Below, piece after piece: positions 1 through 10,621 of a DNA stretch of 64,000 bases. A program made the position numbers and the translations under genes. Under the pieces are notes generated by a model. It saw only the letters and a program-made list of their open reading frames with translations. It had not been told where the DNA came from and searched no databases. This DNA is from Stenotrophomonas sp. ASS1 (lineage in GTDB: Bacteria; Pseudomonadota; Gammaproteobacteria; Xanthomonadales; Xanthomonadaceae): NCBI RefSeq assembly GCF_004346925.1, contig NZ_CP031167.1, positions 1-64,000 of the forward strand, written 5' to 3'. Position 1 is the stretch's first letter, and every line of letters begins with the position of its first letter.

Positions 1-1332
1 ATGGATGCTTGGTCCCGTAGTCTCGAGCGCCTCGAAGCGGAGTTCCCGCCGGAAGACGTTCATACCTGGTTGAAGCCGCTGCAGGCCGATCTGCGCGTGG
101 ACAGCCTGGTGCTGTATGCACCGAATGCCTTCATCGTCGACCAGGTCCGCGAGCTGTACCTGGCCCGGATCCGCGAACTGCTGGCCCATTTCGCCGGTTT
201 CAGCGACGTTTTTCTTGAAATCGGCTCGCGCCCGCGTCCCGTGGAGGCGCAGAACGCGCCGGTTTCCACGCCGTCGGCGCATGTGTCCAGCGAACCGCAG
301 GTGCCGTTTGCCGGCAACCTGGACAATCACTACACGTTCGCCAACTTCGTCGAAGGCCGCAGCAACCAGCTGGGCCTGGCCGCCGCCTTCCAGGCAGCGC
401 AGAAGCCGGGCGACCGCGCGCACAACCCGCTGCTGCTGTACGGAGGCACCGGCCTGGGCAAGACCCACCTGATGTTCGCCGCCGGCAACGCCATGCGCCA
501 GGCCAATCCGGGTGCGAAGGTGCTGTACCTGCGTTCGGAACAGTTCTTCAGCGCGATGATCCGGGCCCTGCAGGAAAAGACCATGGATCAGTTCAAGCGC
601 CAGTTCCAGCAGGTGGACGCGCTGCTGATCGATGACATCCAGTTCTTCGCCGGCAAGGACCGCACCCAGGAAGAGTTCTTCCACACCTTCAACGCGTTGT
701 TCGATGGCAAGCAGCAGATCATCCTGACCTGCGACCGCTATCCGCGCGAAGTCGAGGGCCTGGAAGCGCGCCTGAAATCGCGGCTTGCCTGGGGTCTGTC
801 GGTCGCGATCGAACCGCCGGACTTCGAGACCCGCGCCGCGATCGTGCTGGCCAAGGCACGCGAACGCGGTGCCGAGATTCCCGATGATGTTGCGTTCCTG
901 ATCGCCAAGAAGATGCGCTCCAACGTGCGCGACCTCGAAGGTGCGCTCAATACCCTGACCGCCCGCGCCAATTTCACCGGCCGCGCGATCACCACCGAAT
1001 TCGCCCAGGAAACCCTGCGCGACCTGCTGCGCGCCCAGCAGCAGGCGATCAGCATTCCCAACATCCAGAAAACCGTCGCCGACTACTACGGCCTGCAGAT
1101 CAAGGATCTGCTGTCGAAGCGTCGGACCCGCTCGCTGGCCCGCCCGCGCCAGGTCGCCATGGCCCTGACCAAGGAACTGACCGAGCACAGCCTGCCCGAG
1201 ATCGGCGATGCCTTTGCCGGTCGCGATCACACCACGGTGCTGCATGCCTGCCGCCAGATCCGGACCCTGATGGAAACCGACGGCAAGCTCCGCGAGGACT
1301 GGGACAAGCTGATCCGGAAGCTGAGCGAATGA
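1..1332 (+). CDS. dnaA: Chromosomal replication initiator DnaA
   Basis: DnaA is the AAA+ ATPase that binds 9-bp DnaA boxes and melts the origin. The 443-residue protein has an N-terminal interaction domain, a variable linker (about residues 85-105), an AAA+ core with Walker A GGTGLGKT at 148-155 and Walker B IDD ending at 212, and a C-terminal DNA-binding domain with the family signature [10 protein letters not shown] from residue 407. The length is close to other Xanthomonadaceae DnaA proteins. The reading frame begins on the first base of the window, so its promoter and any upstream boxes are outside the view. The next gene downstream is dnaN, as in most bacteria. Confidence 0.98.
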   Translation: MDAWSRSLERLEAEFPPEDVHTWLKPLQADLRVDSLVLYAPNAFIVDQVRELYLARIRELLAHFAGFSDVFLEIGSRPRPVEAQNAPVSTPSAHVSSEPQVPFAGNLDNHYTFANFVEGRSNQLGLAAAFQAAQKPGDRAHNPLLLYGGTGLGKTHLMFAAGNAMRQANPGAKVLYLRSEQFFSAMIRALQEKTMDQFKRQFQQVDALLIDDIQFFAGKDRTQEEFFHTFNALFDGKQQIILTCDRYPREVEGLEARLKSRLAWGLSVAIEPPDFETRAAIVLAKARERGAEIPDDVAFLIAKKMRSNVRDLEGALNTLTARANFTGRAITTEFAQETLRDLLRAQQQAISIPNIQKTVADYYGLQIKDLLSKRRTRSLARPRQVAMALTKELTEHSLPEIGDAFAGRDHTTVLHACRQIRTLMETDGKLREDWDKLIRKLSE

Positions 1333-1607
1333 TGCACGGATGCCGATGAGGCGTCATCGCACAAAACGGTGCAGAATCCGGTAGCAAGCGCGGGACACGT
1401 TGTGGATAAAAATGGCGTTTGAAATGGCGCCAGATCTATCCACAGCTTTCCCCACCCCCTGGGGGTCGGTAATACAGAGGGTTTCGATGCCTGAAACTCT
1501 TTTATTTACAAAGACTTAGCATTGTTTTCCAGCGATTCTGTCTCTACCAGCACCACCAAGCTTTTGATTTATTCCACATTTTTTAAAGCATAGGGGCACG
1601 GAACCAC
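1333..1607. other. dnaA-dnaN gap with DnaA boxes (candidate origin element)
   Basis: This 275-base gap carries no gene. A perfect DnaA box (TGTGGATAA, the complement of TTATCCACA) lies at 1401-1409, and a one-mismatch box (CTATCCACA) at 1436-1444. An AT-rich stretch follows at about 1498-1525, and another lies just before dnaN at 1562-1590. Clusters of DnaA boxes beside dnaA or dnaN mark origins or DnaA autoregulatory sites. Only two good boxes are visible here, fewer than in the dnaN-recF gap, so I cannot say that this is the functional origin. Confidence 0.5.
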
Positions 1608-2708
1608 ATGCGTTTCACACTGCAGCGCGAAGCCTTTCTCAAGCCGTTGGCACAGGTCGTCAACGTGGTCGAACGCCGCCAGACCCTTCCGGTTCTGGCC
1701 AATTTCCTGGTCCAGGTGCAGAACGGCCAGCTGTCGCTGACCGGTACCGACCTGGAAGTGGAGATGGTGTCGCGGATCGCGGTTGAAGATGCCCAGGACG
1801 GCGAAACCACCATCCCCGCCCGCAAGCTGTTCGAGATCATCCGTGCTCTGCCCGACGGCAGCCGGATCACCGTCTCGCAGACCGGTGACAAGATCACCGT
1901 GCAGGCCGGCCGCAGCCGCTTCACCCTGGCCACCCTGCCCTCCAACGACTTCCCGTCGGTTGACGAAGTGGAAGCCACCGAGCGCGTGGCCATCGGCGAA
2001 GCGACCCTGAAGGAACTGATCGAGCGCACCGCGTTCGCGATGGCCCAGCAGGACGTGCGCTACTACCTCAACGGCCTGCTGTTCGATCTGCGCGGCGATG
2101 CGCTGCGTACCGTCGCCACCGACGGCCACCGCCTGGCGCTGTGTGAAACCGACCTGGCCAAGCCCAGTGGTTCCAAGCGCCAGATCATCGTGCCGCGCAA
2201 GGGCGTGACCGAACTGCAGCGCCTGCTGGAGAGCGGCGATCGCGAGATCGAGCTGGAAGTCGGCCGCAGCCACGTCCGCGTCAAGCGCGACGATGTCACC
2301 TTCACCTCGAAGCTGATCGACGGCCGTTTCCCGGATTACGAAGCGGTGATTCCGATCGGTGCCGACCGCGAAGTGAAGGTTGATCGCGAAGCACTGCGTG
2401 CCTCGCTGCAGCGTGCCGCAATCCTGTCCAACGAGAAGTACCGCGGCATCCGCGTGGAAGTCTCGCCGGGCAACCTGAAGATCAGCGCGCACAACCCGGA
2501 ACAGGAAGAAGCCCAGGAAGAGATCGAAGCCGACACCACGGTCAGCGATCTGGCCATCGGCTTCAACGTGAACTACCTGCTGGACGCCCTTTCCGCCCTG
2601 CGCGACGAGGAAGTCATCATCCAGCTGCGCGACTCCAACTCCTCGGCGCTGGTGCGTGAATCCAGCAGCGAGAAGTCGCGCCATGTGGTGATGCCGCTGC
2701 GTCTCTGA
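1608..2708 (+). CDS. dnaN: DNA polymerase III beta subunit (sliding clamp)
   Basis: The beta clamp is a ring-shaped dimer that tethers DNA polymerase III and other enzymes to DNA. The 366-residue product matches the family length and starts MRFTLQREAFLKPL, a typical clamp N-terminus. The three-domain repeat is visible in segments such as LPVLANFLVQV, NGLLFDLRGDALRTVATDGHRLA and the C-terminus HVVMPLRL, where the conserved MPL/MPM-R residues form part of the peptide-binding pocket. It follows dnaA after 275 bases and is closed by a strong terminator at 2738-2768, so it is probably not cotranscribed with recF. Confidence 0.98.
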   Translation: MRFTLQREAFLKPLAQVVNVVERRQTLPVLANFLVQVQNGQLSLTGTDLEVEMVSRIAVEDAQDGETTIPARKLFEIIRALPDGSRITVSQTGDKITVQAGRSRFTLATLPSNDFPSVDEVEATERVAIGEATLKELIERTAFAMAQQDVRYYLNGLLFDLRGDALRTVATDGHRLALCETDLAKPSGSKRQIIVPRKGVTELQRLLESGDREIELEVGRSHVRVKRDDVTFTSKLIDGRFPDYEAVIPIGADREVKVDREALRASLQRAAILSNEKYRGIRVEVSPGNLKISAHNPEQEEAQEEIEADTTVSDLAIGFNVNYLLDALSALRDEEVIIQLRDSNSSALVRESSSEKSRHVVMPLRL

Positions 2709-2716
2709 CAGCAGGC

Positions 2717-2732
2717 TGTTCCACGTGGAACC
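2717..2732. other. parS site 1
   Basis: TGTTCCACGTGGAACC is a 15/16 match to the ParB-binding palindrome TGTTCCACGTGGAACA known from gammaproteobacteria. It lies 8 bases after the dnaN stop codon, upstream of the terminator hairpin. Confidence 0.9.
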
Positions 2733-2737
2733 GAACG

Positions 2738-2768
2738 ACGCCCGGGATCTTCCCGGGCGTTTTTTTTT
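2738..2768 (+). terminator. Intrinsic terminator after dnaN
   Basis: A perfect 10-bp stem, ACGCCCGGGA (2738-2747) with TCCCGGGCGT (2751-2760), has a 3-base loop and is followed by a run of eight T (2761-2768). It lies between parS sites 1 and 2. Confidence 0.92.
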
Positions 2769-2771
2769 GCA

Positions 2772-2787
2772 GGTTCCACGTGGAGCA
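2772..2787. other. parS site 2 (slightly degenerate)
   Basis: GGTTCCACGTGGAGCA keeps the central CCACGTGG and matches the 16-bp parS consensus at 14 positions. It lies just after the dnaN terminator. Confidence 0.75.
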
Positions 2788-3380
2788 TCGCGATGGCCGG
2801 ATCTCCTGGTATGGGTGAATGGCTTCCTTGAGATTGCTGGTTGCCGATTGATCCTGGCTGCCCTTCCGATGCAATCGGTGCTGAGCGATTGGAATCCAGG
2901 TTGTGAGCGTGAGCGCTGTCCAGCCGCTTTCGATCGAGTATGTCGTTCTGGGTCTTCAGACTGATGCACGTTCCCCGAACTTGCCGGAGGGGTGAAGCAG
3001 ATCGTGGGTCGCAACGCTGCGGTTGCTTCATCTGCAGACGCCACTGTCCACAGGTCTCGTTGGGGTCGGATCTGGGCCGGCCTAGCTTCTAAATCTGGGT
3101 ATAAATCTAAAGCATGGTGGTGATGGTAGGCCCAGATTTCGTGGAGAAATGCATTATCTATTTGATTTTGAAGAGATTTATGCACCTGAAACCCCCTGTA
3201 TAGAGGCCCCTCAGGCTGGGGGGGAACCTGTGGATAGTTTCGCAGGTCGGGCAAAAGGGCTTTTTTATCCACAGTTTGCCCATACCTTGTGTATAAGTCA
3301 TACAGACCTGCTGTGGACAGTGTGAAACGGCGGACTCGAATTCCTTGAAATCTGTGGAACCCTCCAGGGCATCGCATCGT

Positions 3381-3396
3381 AGATTTCAAGAAATCT
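3381..3396. repeat. Inverted repeat AGATTTC-aa-GAAATCT
   Basis: The two arms AGATTTC (3381-3387) and GAAATCT (3390-3396) are separated by two bases. It is the palindromic member of the GAAATCTG family spread through the dnaN-recF gap and looks like a dimeric protein-binding site. Confidence 0.6.
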
Positions 3397-3552
3397 GCGC
3401 GGTGTTCGCGCAAACCACCGTCGGGGCACCTGGCGATGCTCGCAGAATGAGGCTGAAATCGCTGAAATCTGAGGGCCGGTACCCTGTGCCGCCGCTCAGA
3501 ATTCAAGGATTCCCGGGCGTATCCAGACCCAGGCGAGCCCACGTGAGGGAGC

Positions 3553-3568
3553 GCCACCACGTGGAACA
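3553..3568. other. Degenerate parS site (right half intact)
   Basis: GCCACCACGTGGAACA has an intact right half-site (CACGTGGAACA), but the outer part of the left half has lost the TGTT sequence. It may be a weak ParB site or a decayed copy. Confidence 0.45.
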
Positions 3569-3700
3569 CGCGTAGGGTCGCCAGACGGAAGCTTCAGCAC
3601 AGTGGCGATGTTTGGGGCGGCACGGCTGGCTTGACCGATGCAGTAAGCTGATGGATTCCCTGCCCCTCTACCGCCTTGTGCGGATGGTCTTTCGCGCCCC

Positions 3701-4795
3701 ATGCAGATCCGCCGCCTCGCCTTGCATCAACTGCGTCGTTTCAGTGCGGTGGACCTGTCGCCCCAGCCGGGATTGAACCTGCTGACCGGCGACAACGGTG
3801 CTGGCAAGACCAGCGTGCTCGAAGCCCTGCACTTGATGGCCTATGGCCGCAGCTTCCGTGGCCGGGTGCGCGACGGTCTGGTACGCCAGGGCCAGGAAGC
3901 TCTGGAAATCTTCGTGGAATGGGACGAACAGCGTGCCCATCACCCGCCCCACCGCCGAAAAGCCGGCCTGCGCCACAGTGGTCAGGACTGGAAGGGGCGA
4001 CTGGACGGCGAGGATGTCGCACAGCTGGGTAATCTCTGCGCAGCGCTGGCCGTGGTGACGTTCGAGCCCGGGAGCCATGCACTGGTCAGTGGTGGTGGTG
4101 AACCCCGCCGCCGCTTCCTCGATTGGGGCTTGTTCCACGTGGAACCGGATTTTCTGTCCCTGTGGCGTCGCTACTCCCGGGCGCTGAAGCAGCGCAATGC
4201 CCTGCTCAAGCAGGGCGGGCCGTCGCGGATGCTCGATACCTGGGATCACGAGCTGGCCGAGGCAGGAGAACCACTGACCAGCCGCCGCCAGCACTACCTG
4301 GAGCGTCTGCAGCAGCGCACGGTCGCCTTGGCCGCCAGCCTCGCTCCACAGCTCGGTATCCAGGGATTGGAGCTGAGCCCCGGTTGGCGGCGGCACGAGC
4401 TTCCCTTGGCCGATGCCCTGCTTCTGGCCCGGGAACGTGACCGGCAGGCCGGGTATACCTCGGTGGGCCCGCACCGCGCGGACTGGAGTGTGGATTTCCA
4501 CAGCATTCCAGGTCGTGATGCGCTGTCCCGCGGCCAGGCCAAGCTGACGGCGTTGGCGTGCCTGTTGGCACAGGCGGAGGACTATGCGGAACAGCGAGGC
4601 GAATGGCCGGTGATCGCATTGGACGATCTGGCCTCGGAGCTGGATCGCACCCATCAGGCGCGGGTACTGGAGCGCCTGCTCAATGGGCCGGCACAGATCT
4701 TCATCACCGCCACCGAAACCCCGGCGGCGCTGCAGGAACTGACCCACATCGCCCGGTTCCACGTGGAACATGCACAGATCGTGGCTGTGCCATAG
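3701..4795 (+). CDS. recF: DNA replication and repair protein RecF
   Basis: RecF is an SMC-like ATPase that helps RecO and RecR load RecA at single-strand gaps. The 364-residue protein starts [14 protein letters not shown] and carries Walker [15 protein letters not shown] near residues 28-41. The ABC-type signature region is seen as LSRGQAKL, and Walker B as [12 protein letters not shown] near the C-terminus. The length fits the family. No clear ribosome-binding site precedes the start. The coding sequence contains two parS sites (4131-4146 and 4755-4770), each encoding Phe-His-Val-Glu. Confidence 0.97.
   Translation: MQIRRLALHQLRRFSAVDLSPQPGLNLLTGDNGAGKTSVLEALHLMAYGRSFRGRVRDGLVRQGQEALEIFVEWDEQRAHHPPHRRKAGLRHSGQDWKGRLDGEDVAQLGNLCAALAVVTFEPGSHALVSGGGEPRRRFLDWGLFHVEPDFLSLWRRYSRALKQRNALLKQGGPSRMLDTWDHELAEAGEPLTSRRQHYLERLQQRTVALAASLAPQLGIQGLELSPGWRRHELPLADALLLARERDRQAGYTSVGPHRADWSVDFHSIPGRDALSRGQAKLTALACLLAQAEDYAEQRGEWPVIALDDLASELDRTHQARVLERLLNGPAQIFITATETPAALQELTHIARFHVEHAQIVAVP
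4131..4146. other. parS site 3, inside recF
   Basis: TGTTCCACGTGGAACC matches the 16-bp parS consensus at 15 positions and is identical to site 1. It lies in the middle of recF and is read there as LFHVEP. Confidence 0.9.
4755..4770. other. parS site 4, inside recF
   Basis: GGTTCCACGTGGAACA matches parS at 15 of 16 positions. It lies 25 bases before the recF stop codon and is read as RFHVEH. Confidence 0.9.
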
Positions 4796-4824
4796 TGGGC
4801 ACACCAGGGCCGCTCGACCCCGGC

Positions 4825-7367
<2,543 letters not shown>

Positions 7368-7434
7368 CACAATCGGGACACGGCCGGTGCGCGGGGAGGC
7401 GCGCCGGCCTTCGACTCTTGAACGCAGGTACCTG

Positions 7435-8280
7435 ATGTCCGCATCCGCCCCGGTTTCCGCTCCGCCCCCGGTTCCGCCGGCTTCTGCCGCGCCGCGTGCC
7501 GTTTCGCCGTTGGCGGGGTTTTTCATCGACCTGGGTATCGCCGCTGTCACCCTGTTCGGCCTGAGCCTGATCAGCGGCCTGCTATGGGGCCTGTACCGTG
7601 GCGTGGTGGTTGGTTACGCGAACGCGCAGGCCGGCGCTGGCGCCCCCGACCCCAGTTCGGTAGCGGCATCACTGGGCCAGCCGGGCGCGCTTGCGCAGAT
7701 TCTCATGGCGCTGTTTGCCACCGGCGGCGCCGCGCTGCTGCTGTACTTCTGGCGACGGCCGGCCAATGCCGCCGAGCGCCACGCGTCGCGCCAGGCGCTG
7801 CGCCGTCCCTCCACCTGGGGCTGGACCCTGCTGGTGGCGACCCTGATCGTGCTCGGCAGCAATGGCATCGCCTTCCTGGCCAAGCAGTTCGGCATCGAGC
7901 CGGTTCCCACCAATCTGGCGCTGATGCAGAGCGCGATCGCGCGCTTCCCGTTGTTCCTGGTGCTGTTCGCGGTGGTACTGGCACCGGCCTACGAGGAGCT
8001 GCTGTTCCGCCGCGTGCTGTTTGGCCGCCTGTGGAAGGCCGGGCGCCCGTGGCTGGGCGTGGTACTGAGCAGCCTTGCTTTCGCCCTGATCCATGAAATC
8101 CCTGGCACCAGTGCCAACGGCCCGGCCGAGATCGCGCAGCTGTGGCTGGTCTATGGCGGCATGGGTGCCGCGTTCTGCTGGTTGTACCAGCGCACCGGCA
8201 CGCTCTGGGCCGCGATCACCGCGCACGCGCTGAACAACGGCGTGGCGCTTGCCGCGCTTGTGTTCTTCGGGGCAACGTAG
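7435..8280 (+). CDS. CPBP-family intramembrane metalloprotease (CAAX/Abi type)
   Basis: The 281-residue protein is hydrophobic, with several predicted membrane segments. It carries the three conserved motifs of the CPBP (Abi) glutamic intramembrane protease family in order: YEELLFRR, FALIHE, and HALNN near the C-terminus. The family includes eukaryotic CAAX prenyl endopeptidases and bacterial proteins tied to bacteriocin self-immunity; most bacterial members have no known substrate. A proline- and alanine-rich N-terminus precedes the first membrane segment. The ATG at 7435 was preferred over the in-frame 7387 because the extra residues are charged and unlike the family. An M48 protease follows, but no functional link is shown. 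Confidence 0.85.
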   Translation: MSASAPVSAPPPVPPASAAPRAVSPLAGFFIDLGIAAVTLFGLSLISGLLWGLYRGVVVGYANAQAGAGAPDPSSVAASLGQPGALAQILMALFATGGAALLLYFWRRPANAAERHASRQALRRPSTWGWTLLVATLIVLGSNGIAFLAKQFGIEPVPTNLALMQSAIARFPLFLVLFAVVLAPAYEELLFRRVLFGRLWKAGRPWLGVVLSSLAFALIHEIPGTSANGPAEIAQLWLVYGGMGAAFCWLYQRTGTLWAAITAHALNNGVALAALVFFGAT

Positions 8281-8351
8281 CGCCGTGTCCGCTTGACGAA
8301 AGATTAAGCCGCTACGCTACACACTGCGCATATGAACACGGGGGTGGATCC

Positions 8352-9158
8352 ATGAAACAACTGCTGCTGGCCCTTGTCATCACCACCCTGGTCAGCGCCT
8401 GCGCGACCACGACCTCTCCTACCGGCCGTCGGCAGATGGTGGGCGGGGTGTCGCAGGCGCAGCTGGACCAGCTCGGCGCACAGGCGTTCGCCGAAACCAA
8501 GCAGAAGGAAAAGATCAGCACCGACGGCCGCCAGAACGGTTACGTGCAGTGCGTGGTCAACGCCCTGGTCGCGCAGCTGCCGCCTCAATACCGTGGCGTA
8601 CGGTGGGAGACGGCCGTGTTCGTCGACAAGGAGCCCAACGCCTTCGCCCTGCCCGGTGGCAAGGTCGGCGTGAACACCGGCATCTTCACCGTCGCCAAGA
8701 ACCAGGATCAGCTGGCTGCCGTAATCGGCCATGAAATCGGCCACGTCATCGCCCGCCACCACGAAGAGCGCATCACCCGGCAGATGGGTGCGCAGACCGG
8801 GCTGGCCGTGCTCGGTGCGCTGGCCGGCGCGGCCTACGGAGAAGGCGCTGCCAGCACCGTCAACCAGCTCGGGGGCATGGGCGCGCAGACCGCCTTCCTG
8901 CTGCCCGGTTCACGGACCCAGGAAAGCGAGGCCGACGTGATCGGCCAGCGACTGATGGCCCAGGCCGGTTTCAACCCGGCGCAGGCGGTCGACCTGTGGC
9001 AGAACATGATGGCCGCCAGTGGCGGCCGCAGCCCGCAATGGCTGTCCACCCACCCCGATCCAGCCAACCGTATCCAGGAACTGCGACGCGATGCACCGGG
9101 ACTGACGCCGGTCTATCAGCAGGCGCAGGCGGCCGGGCTGCGGCCAAAGTGCGGATGA
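8352..9158 (+). CDS. M48 family zinc metalloprotease, lipoprotein
   Basis: This 268-residue protein has a lipoprotein signal peptide ending in the lipobox VSAC (Cys17), so it should be anchored to an envelope membrane and face the periplasm. The zinc site is HEIGH with His127, Glu128 and His131, followed by a third ligand in ESEAD. This is the layout of the periplasmic M48 proteases such as LoiP (YggG) and the BepA relatives, which help outer-membrane protein quality control. It is shorter than BepA and lacks its TPR domain. The start at 8352 is supported by GGGGGTGG just upstream and by the signal peptide. Confidence 0.88.
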   Translation: MKQLLLALVITTLVSACATTTSPTGRRQMVGGVSQAQLDQLGAQAFAETKQKEKISTDGRQNGYVQCVVNALVAQLPPQYRGVRWETAVFVDKEPNAFALPGGKVGVNTGIFTVAKNQDQLAAVIGHEIGHVIARHHEERITRQMGAQTGLAVLGALAGAAYGEGAASTVNQLGGMGAQTAFLLPGSRTQESEADVIGQRLMAQAGFNPAQAVDLWQNMMAASGGRSPQWLSTHPDPANRIQELRRDAPGLTPVYQQAQAAGLRPKCG

Positions 9159-9290
9159 GTGCGCAGTTCTATGCTGTATTGCAGCACATAAAACGATTTC
9201 TCACGCCATCTGTTTCTGATACGTTTGGCGGCTCAGATTTTTCTGACAGTCCGACTTTGCCGCTATCCGGCGGTTCGATCGAGGTGAACG

Positions 9291-10478
9291 ATGATTTTCC
9301 GTAACCACAAAGCTGTGCTTTCCGTCCTCGTCGCGACCGCCCTGACCGGCGCCGTGGTCACCGATGCCTTCGCGCAGTCCTCGCGTTCCTCCGAGCGTGG
9401 CAACCGCGGCGGCAAGCAGGCCAAGGCCGAAGCGCTGTACCCGAACGCGACCCGCGAGGAGCCGACCGTCAAGGCATCGGCCAAGCTGGGCAGCAAGCTG
9501 CAGAAGATGATCGACAGCTACAACAAGGAAAAGTTCCCGGAGACGCGCACGCAGGCCGACGCGATCCTGGCTGACAGCGCCGCGAACGAGTACGACAAGT
9601 CGCTGGCCGCGCAGCTGGCCTCGCAGGCCGCCTACCAGACCGACGACACCCCGGCTGCCGTGGCCTACCTGAAGCAGGTCCTGCAGTTCAACGGCCTGGA
9701 CAACAACGGGCACTTCCAGTCGATGCTGATGCTGGGCCAGCTGCAGCTGCAGGAAGACCAGACCGCCGAAGGCCTGGCGACCCTGGACAAGTACTTCGCC
9801 GAGAGCAAGTCGACCAAGCCGGAAGAGCTGATCGCCAAGGGCCAGGCGCTGTACCAGCTGGAGCGCTACCAGGAAGCGATCCCGGTGCTGAAGCAGGCCA
9901 TCGCCGGCGCCACCGAACCGAAGGACAACTGGAACCAGCTGCTGATGGCGGCCCTCTCCGAAGCCGGCCAGTCCGGTGAAGCGGTGAAGGAAGCCGAGGC
10001 ACTGGCCGCCAAGAACCCGAATGACAAGAAGGCCCAGCTGAACCTGGCCAGCATGTACATGCAGGCCGACCAGATGGACAAGGCGGCTGCGGTGATGGAC
10101 AAGCTGCGCAGCAGCGGCCAGCTCACCGAAGAGCGCGAGTACAAGCAGCTGTACTCGATCTATGCCAACACCGAACACAAGGAAAAGGACGTCATCGCGG
10201 TCATCAACGAAGGGTTGCAGAAGGGCATCCTGAAGCCGGATTACCAGGTCTACCTGGCGCTGGCCCAGTCCTACTACTACTCCGACCAGGTGCCGCAGGC
10301 GATCGATGCGTGGCAGAAGGCTGCCCCGCTGTCCAAGGACGGTGAGACCTACCTGAACCTGGCACGCGTCCTGCATGCCGAAGGTCGCATCCCGGAGGCC
10401 AAGCAGGCCGCCCAGCAGGCGCTGGCGAAGGGTGTGAAGAACCAGGCTGATGCAAAAAAAATCATCAACCTGAAGTAA
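9291..10478 (+). CDS. Secreted tetratricopeptide-repeat protein upstream of tonB
   Basis: The 395-residue protein begins with a cleavable signal peptide (probable cut after VTDAFA). The rest is mostly alpha-helical with TPR-like repeats between about residues 60 and 385, for example PAAVAYLKQVLQFNGLDNNG and EAIPVLKQAIAGATEP. TPR proteins are protein-protein scaffolds. It is codirectional with tonB-exbB-exbD-exbD and 143 bases upstream, so it may take part in the same envelope function. No enzyme motif is visible. The position beside the TonB system is the main clue, and its role there is inferred. Confidence 0.8.
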   Translation: MIFRNHKAVLSVLVATALTGAVVTDAFAQSSRSSERGNRGGKQAKAEALYPNATREEPTVKASAKLGSKLQKMIDSYNKEKFPETRTQADAILADSAANEYDKSLAAQLASQAAYQTDDTPAAVAYLKQVLQFNGLDNNGHFQSMLMLGQLQLQEDQTAEGLATLDKYFAESKSTKPEELIAKGQALYQLERYQEAIPVLKQAIAGATEPKDNWNQLLMAALSEAGQSGEAVKEAEALAAKNPNDKKAQLNLASMYMQADQMDKAAAVMDKLRSSGQLTEEREYKQLYSIYANTEHKEKDVIAVINEGLQKGILKPDYQVYLALAQSYYYSDQVPQAIDAWQKAAPLSKDGETYLNLARVLHAEGRIPEAKQAAQQALAKGVKNQADAKKIINLK

Positions 10479-10621
10479 GTAGGAATAACGCCTGAATGCC
10501 TGCTCAGTTGATGCGCAGGCGCTCAGGATTGGTATAAGCTTGGAGGTTCCTGCGGTGTCATGCACCGCTGATCAGGGATTCCGCCCCCGGCATCCCGGCC
10601 CCACTATTGAGCTCTTGGCGC

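Larger units (their letters stand above)
2788..3700. other. dnaN-recF gap: candidate origin region with DnaA boxes, AT-rich DNA and GAAATCTG repeats
   Basis: No credible gene is visible in this 900-base gap. DnaA boxes are seen at 3044-3052 (CTGTCCACA), 3229-3237 (TGTGGATAG), 3265-3273 (TTATCCACA, perfect), 3288-3296 (TGTGTATAA) and 3312-3320 (TGTGGACAG). An AT-rich segment occupies about 3085-3190, in contrast to the GC-rich surroundings. The octamer GAAATCTG occurs at 3347-3354, 3390-3397 and 3464-3471, and inverted at 3133-3140. The combination of boxes, an unwinding-prone segment and repeats resembles a replication origin, but function is inferred. Confidence 0.6.

Noticed and set aside
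1564..1592. -35/-10 promoter of dnaN close to the start codon
   Set aside because: TTGATT at 1564 has no acceptable -10 partner at 16-18 bases, so I could not support a promoter there.
1569..3569. Long open frame on the minus strand across dnaN and the gap
   Set aside because: It is antisense to dnaN and has no family similarity; high-GC coding DNA gives long open frames on the other strand.
7382..7409. Hairpin after gyrB as a terminator
   Set aside because: A GGCCGG/CCGGCC stem is present, but there is no T-run and one mismatch, so termination is not supported.
10491..10527. Hairpin after the TPR gene as a terminator
   Set aside because: The stem is interrupted and lacks a T-run; it may be a folding feature but not a supported terminator.
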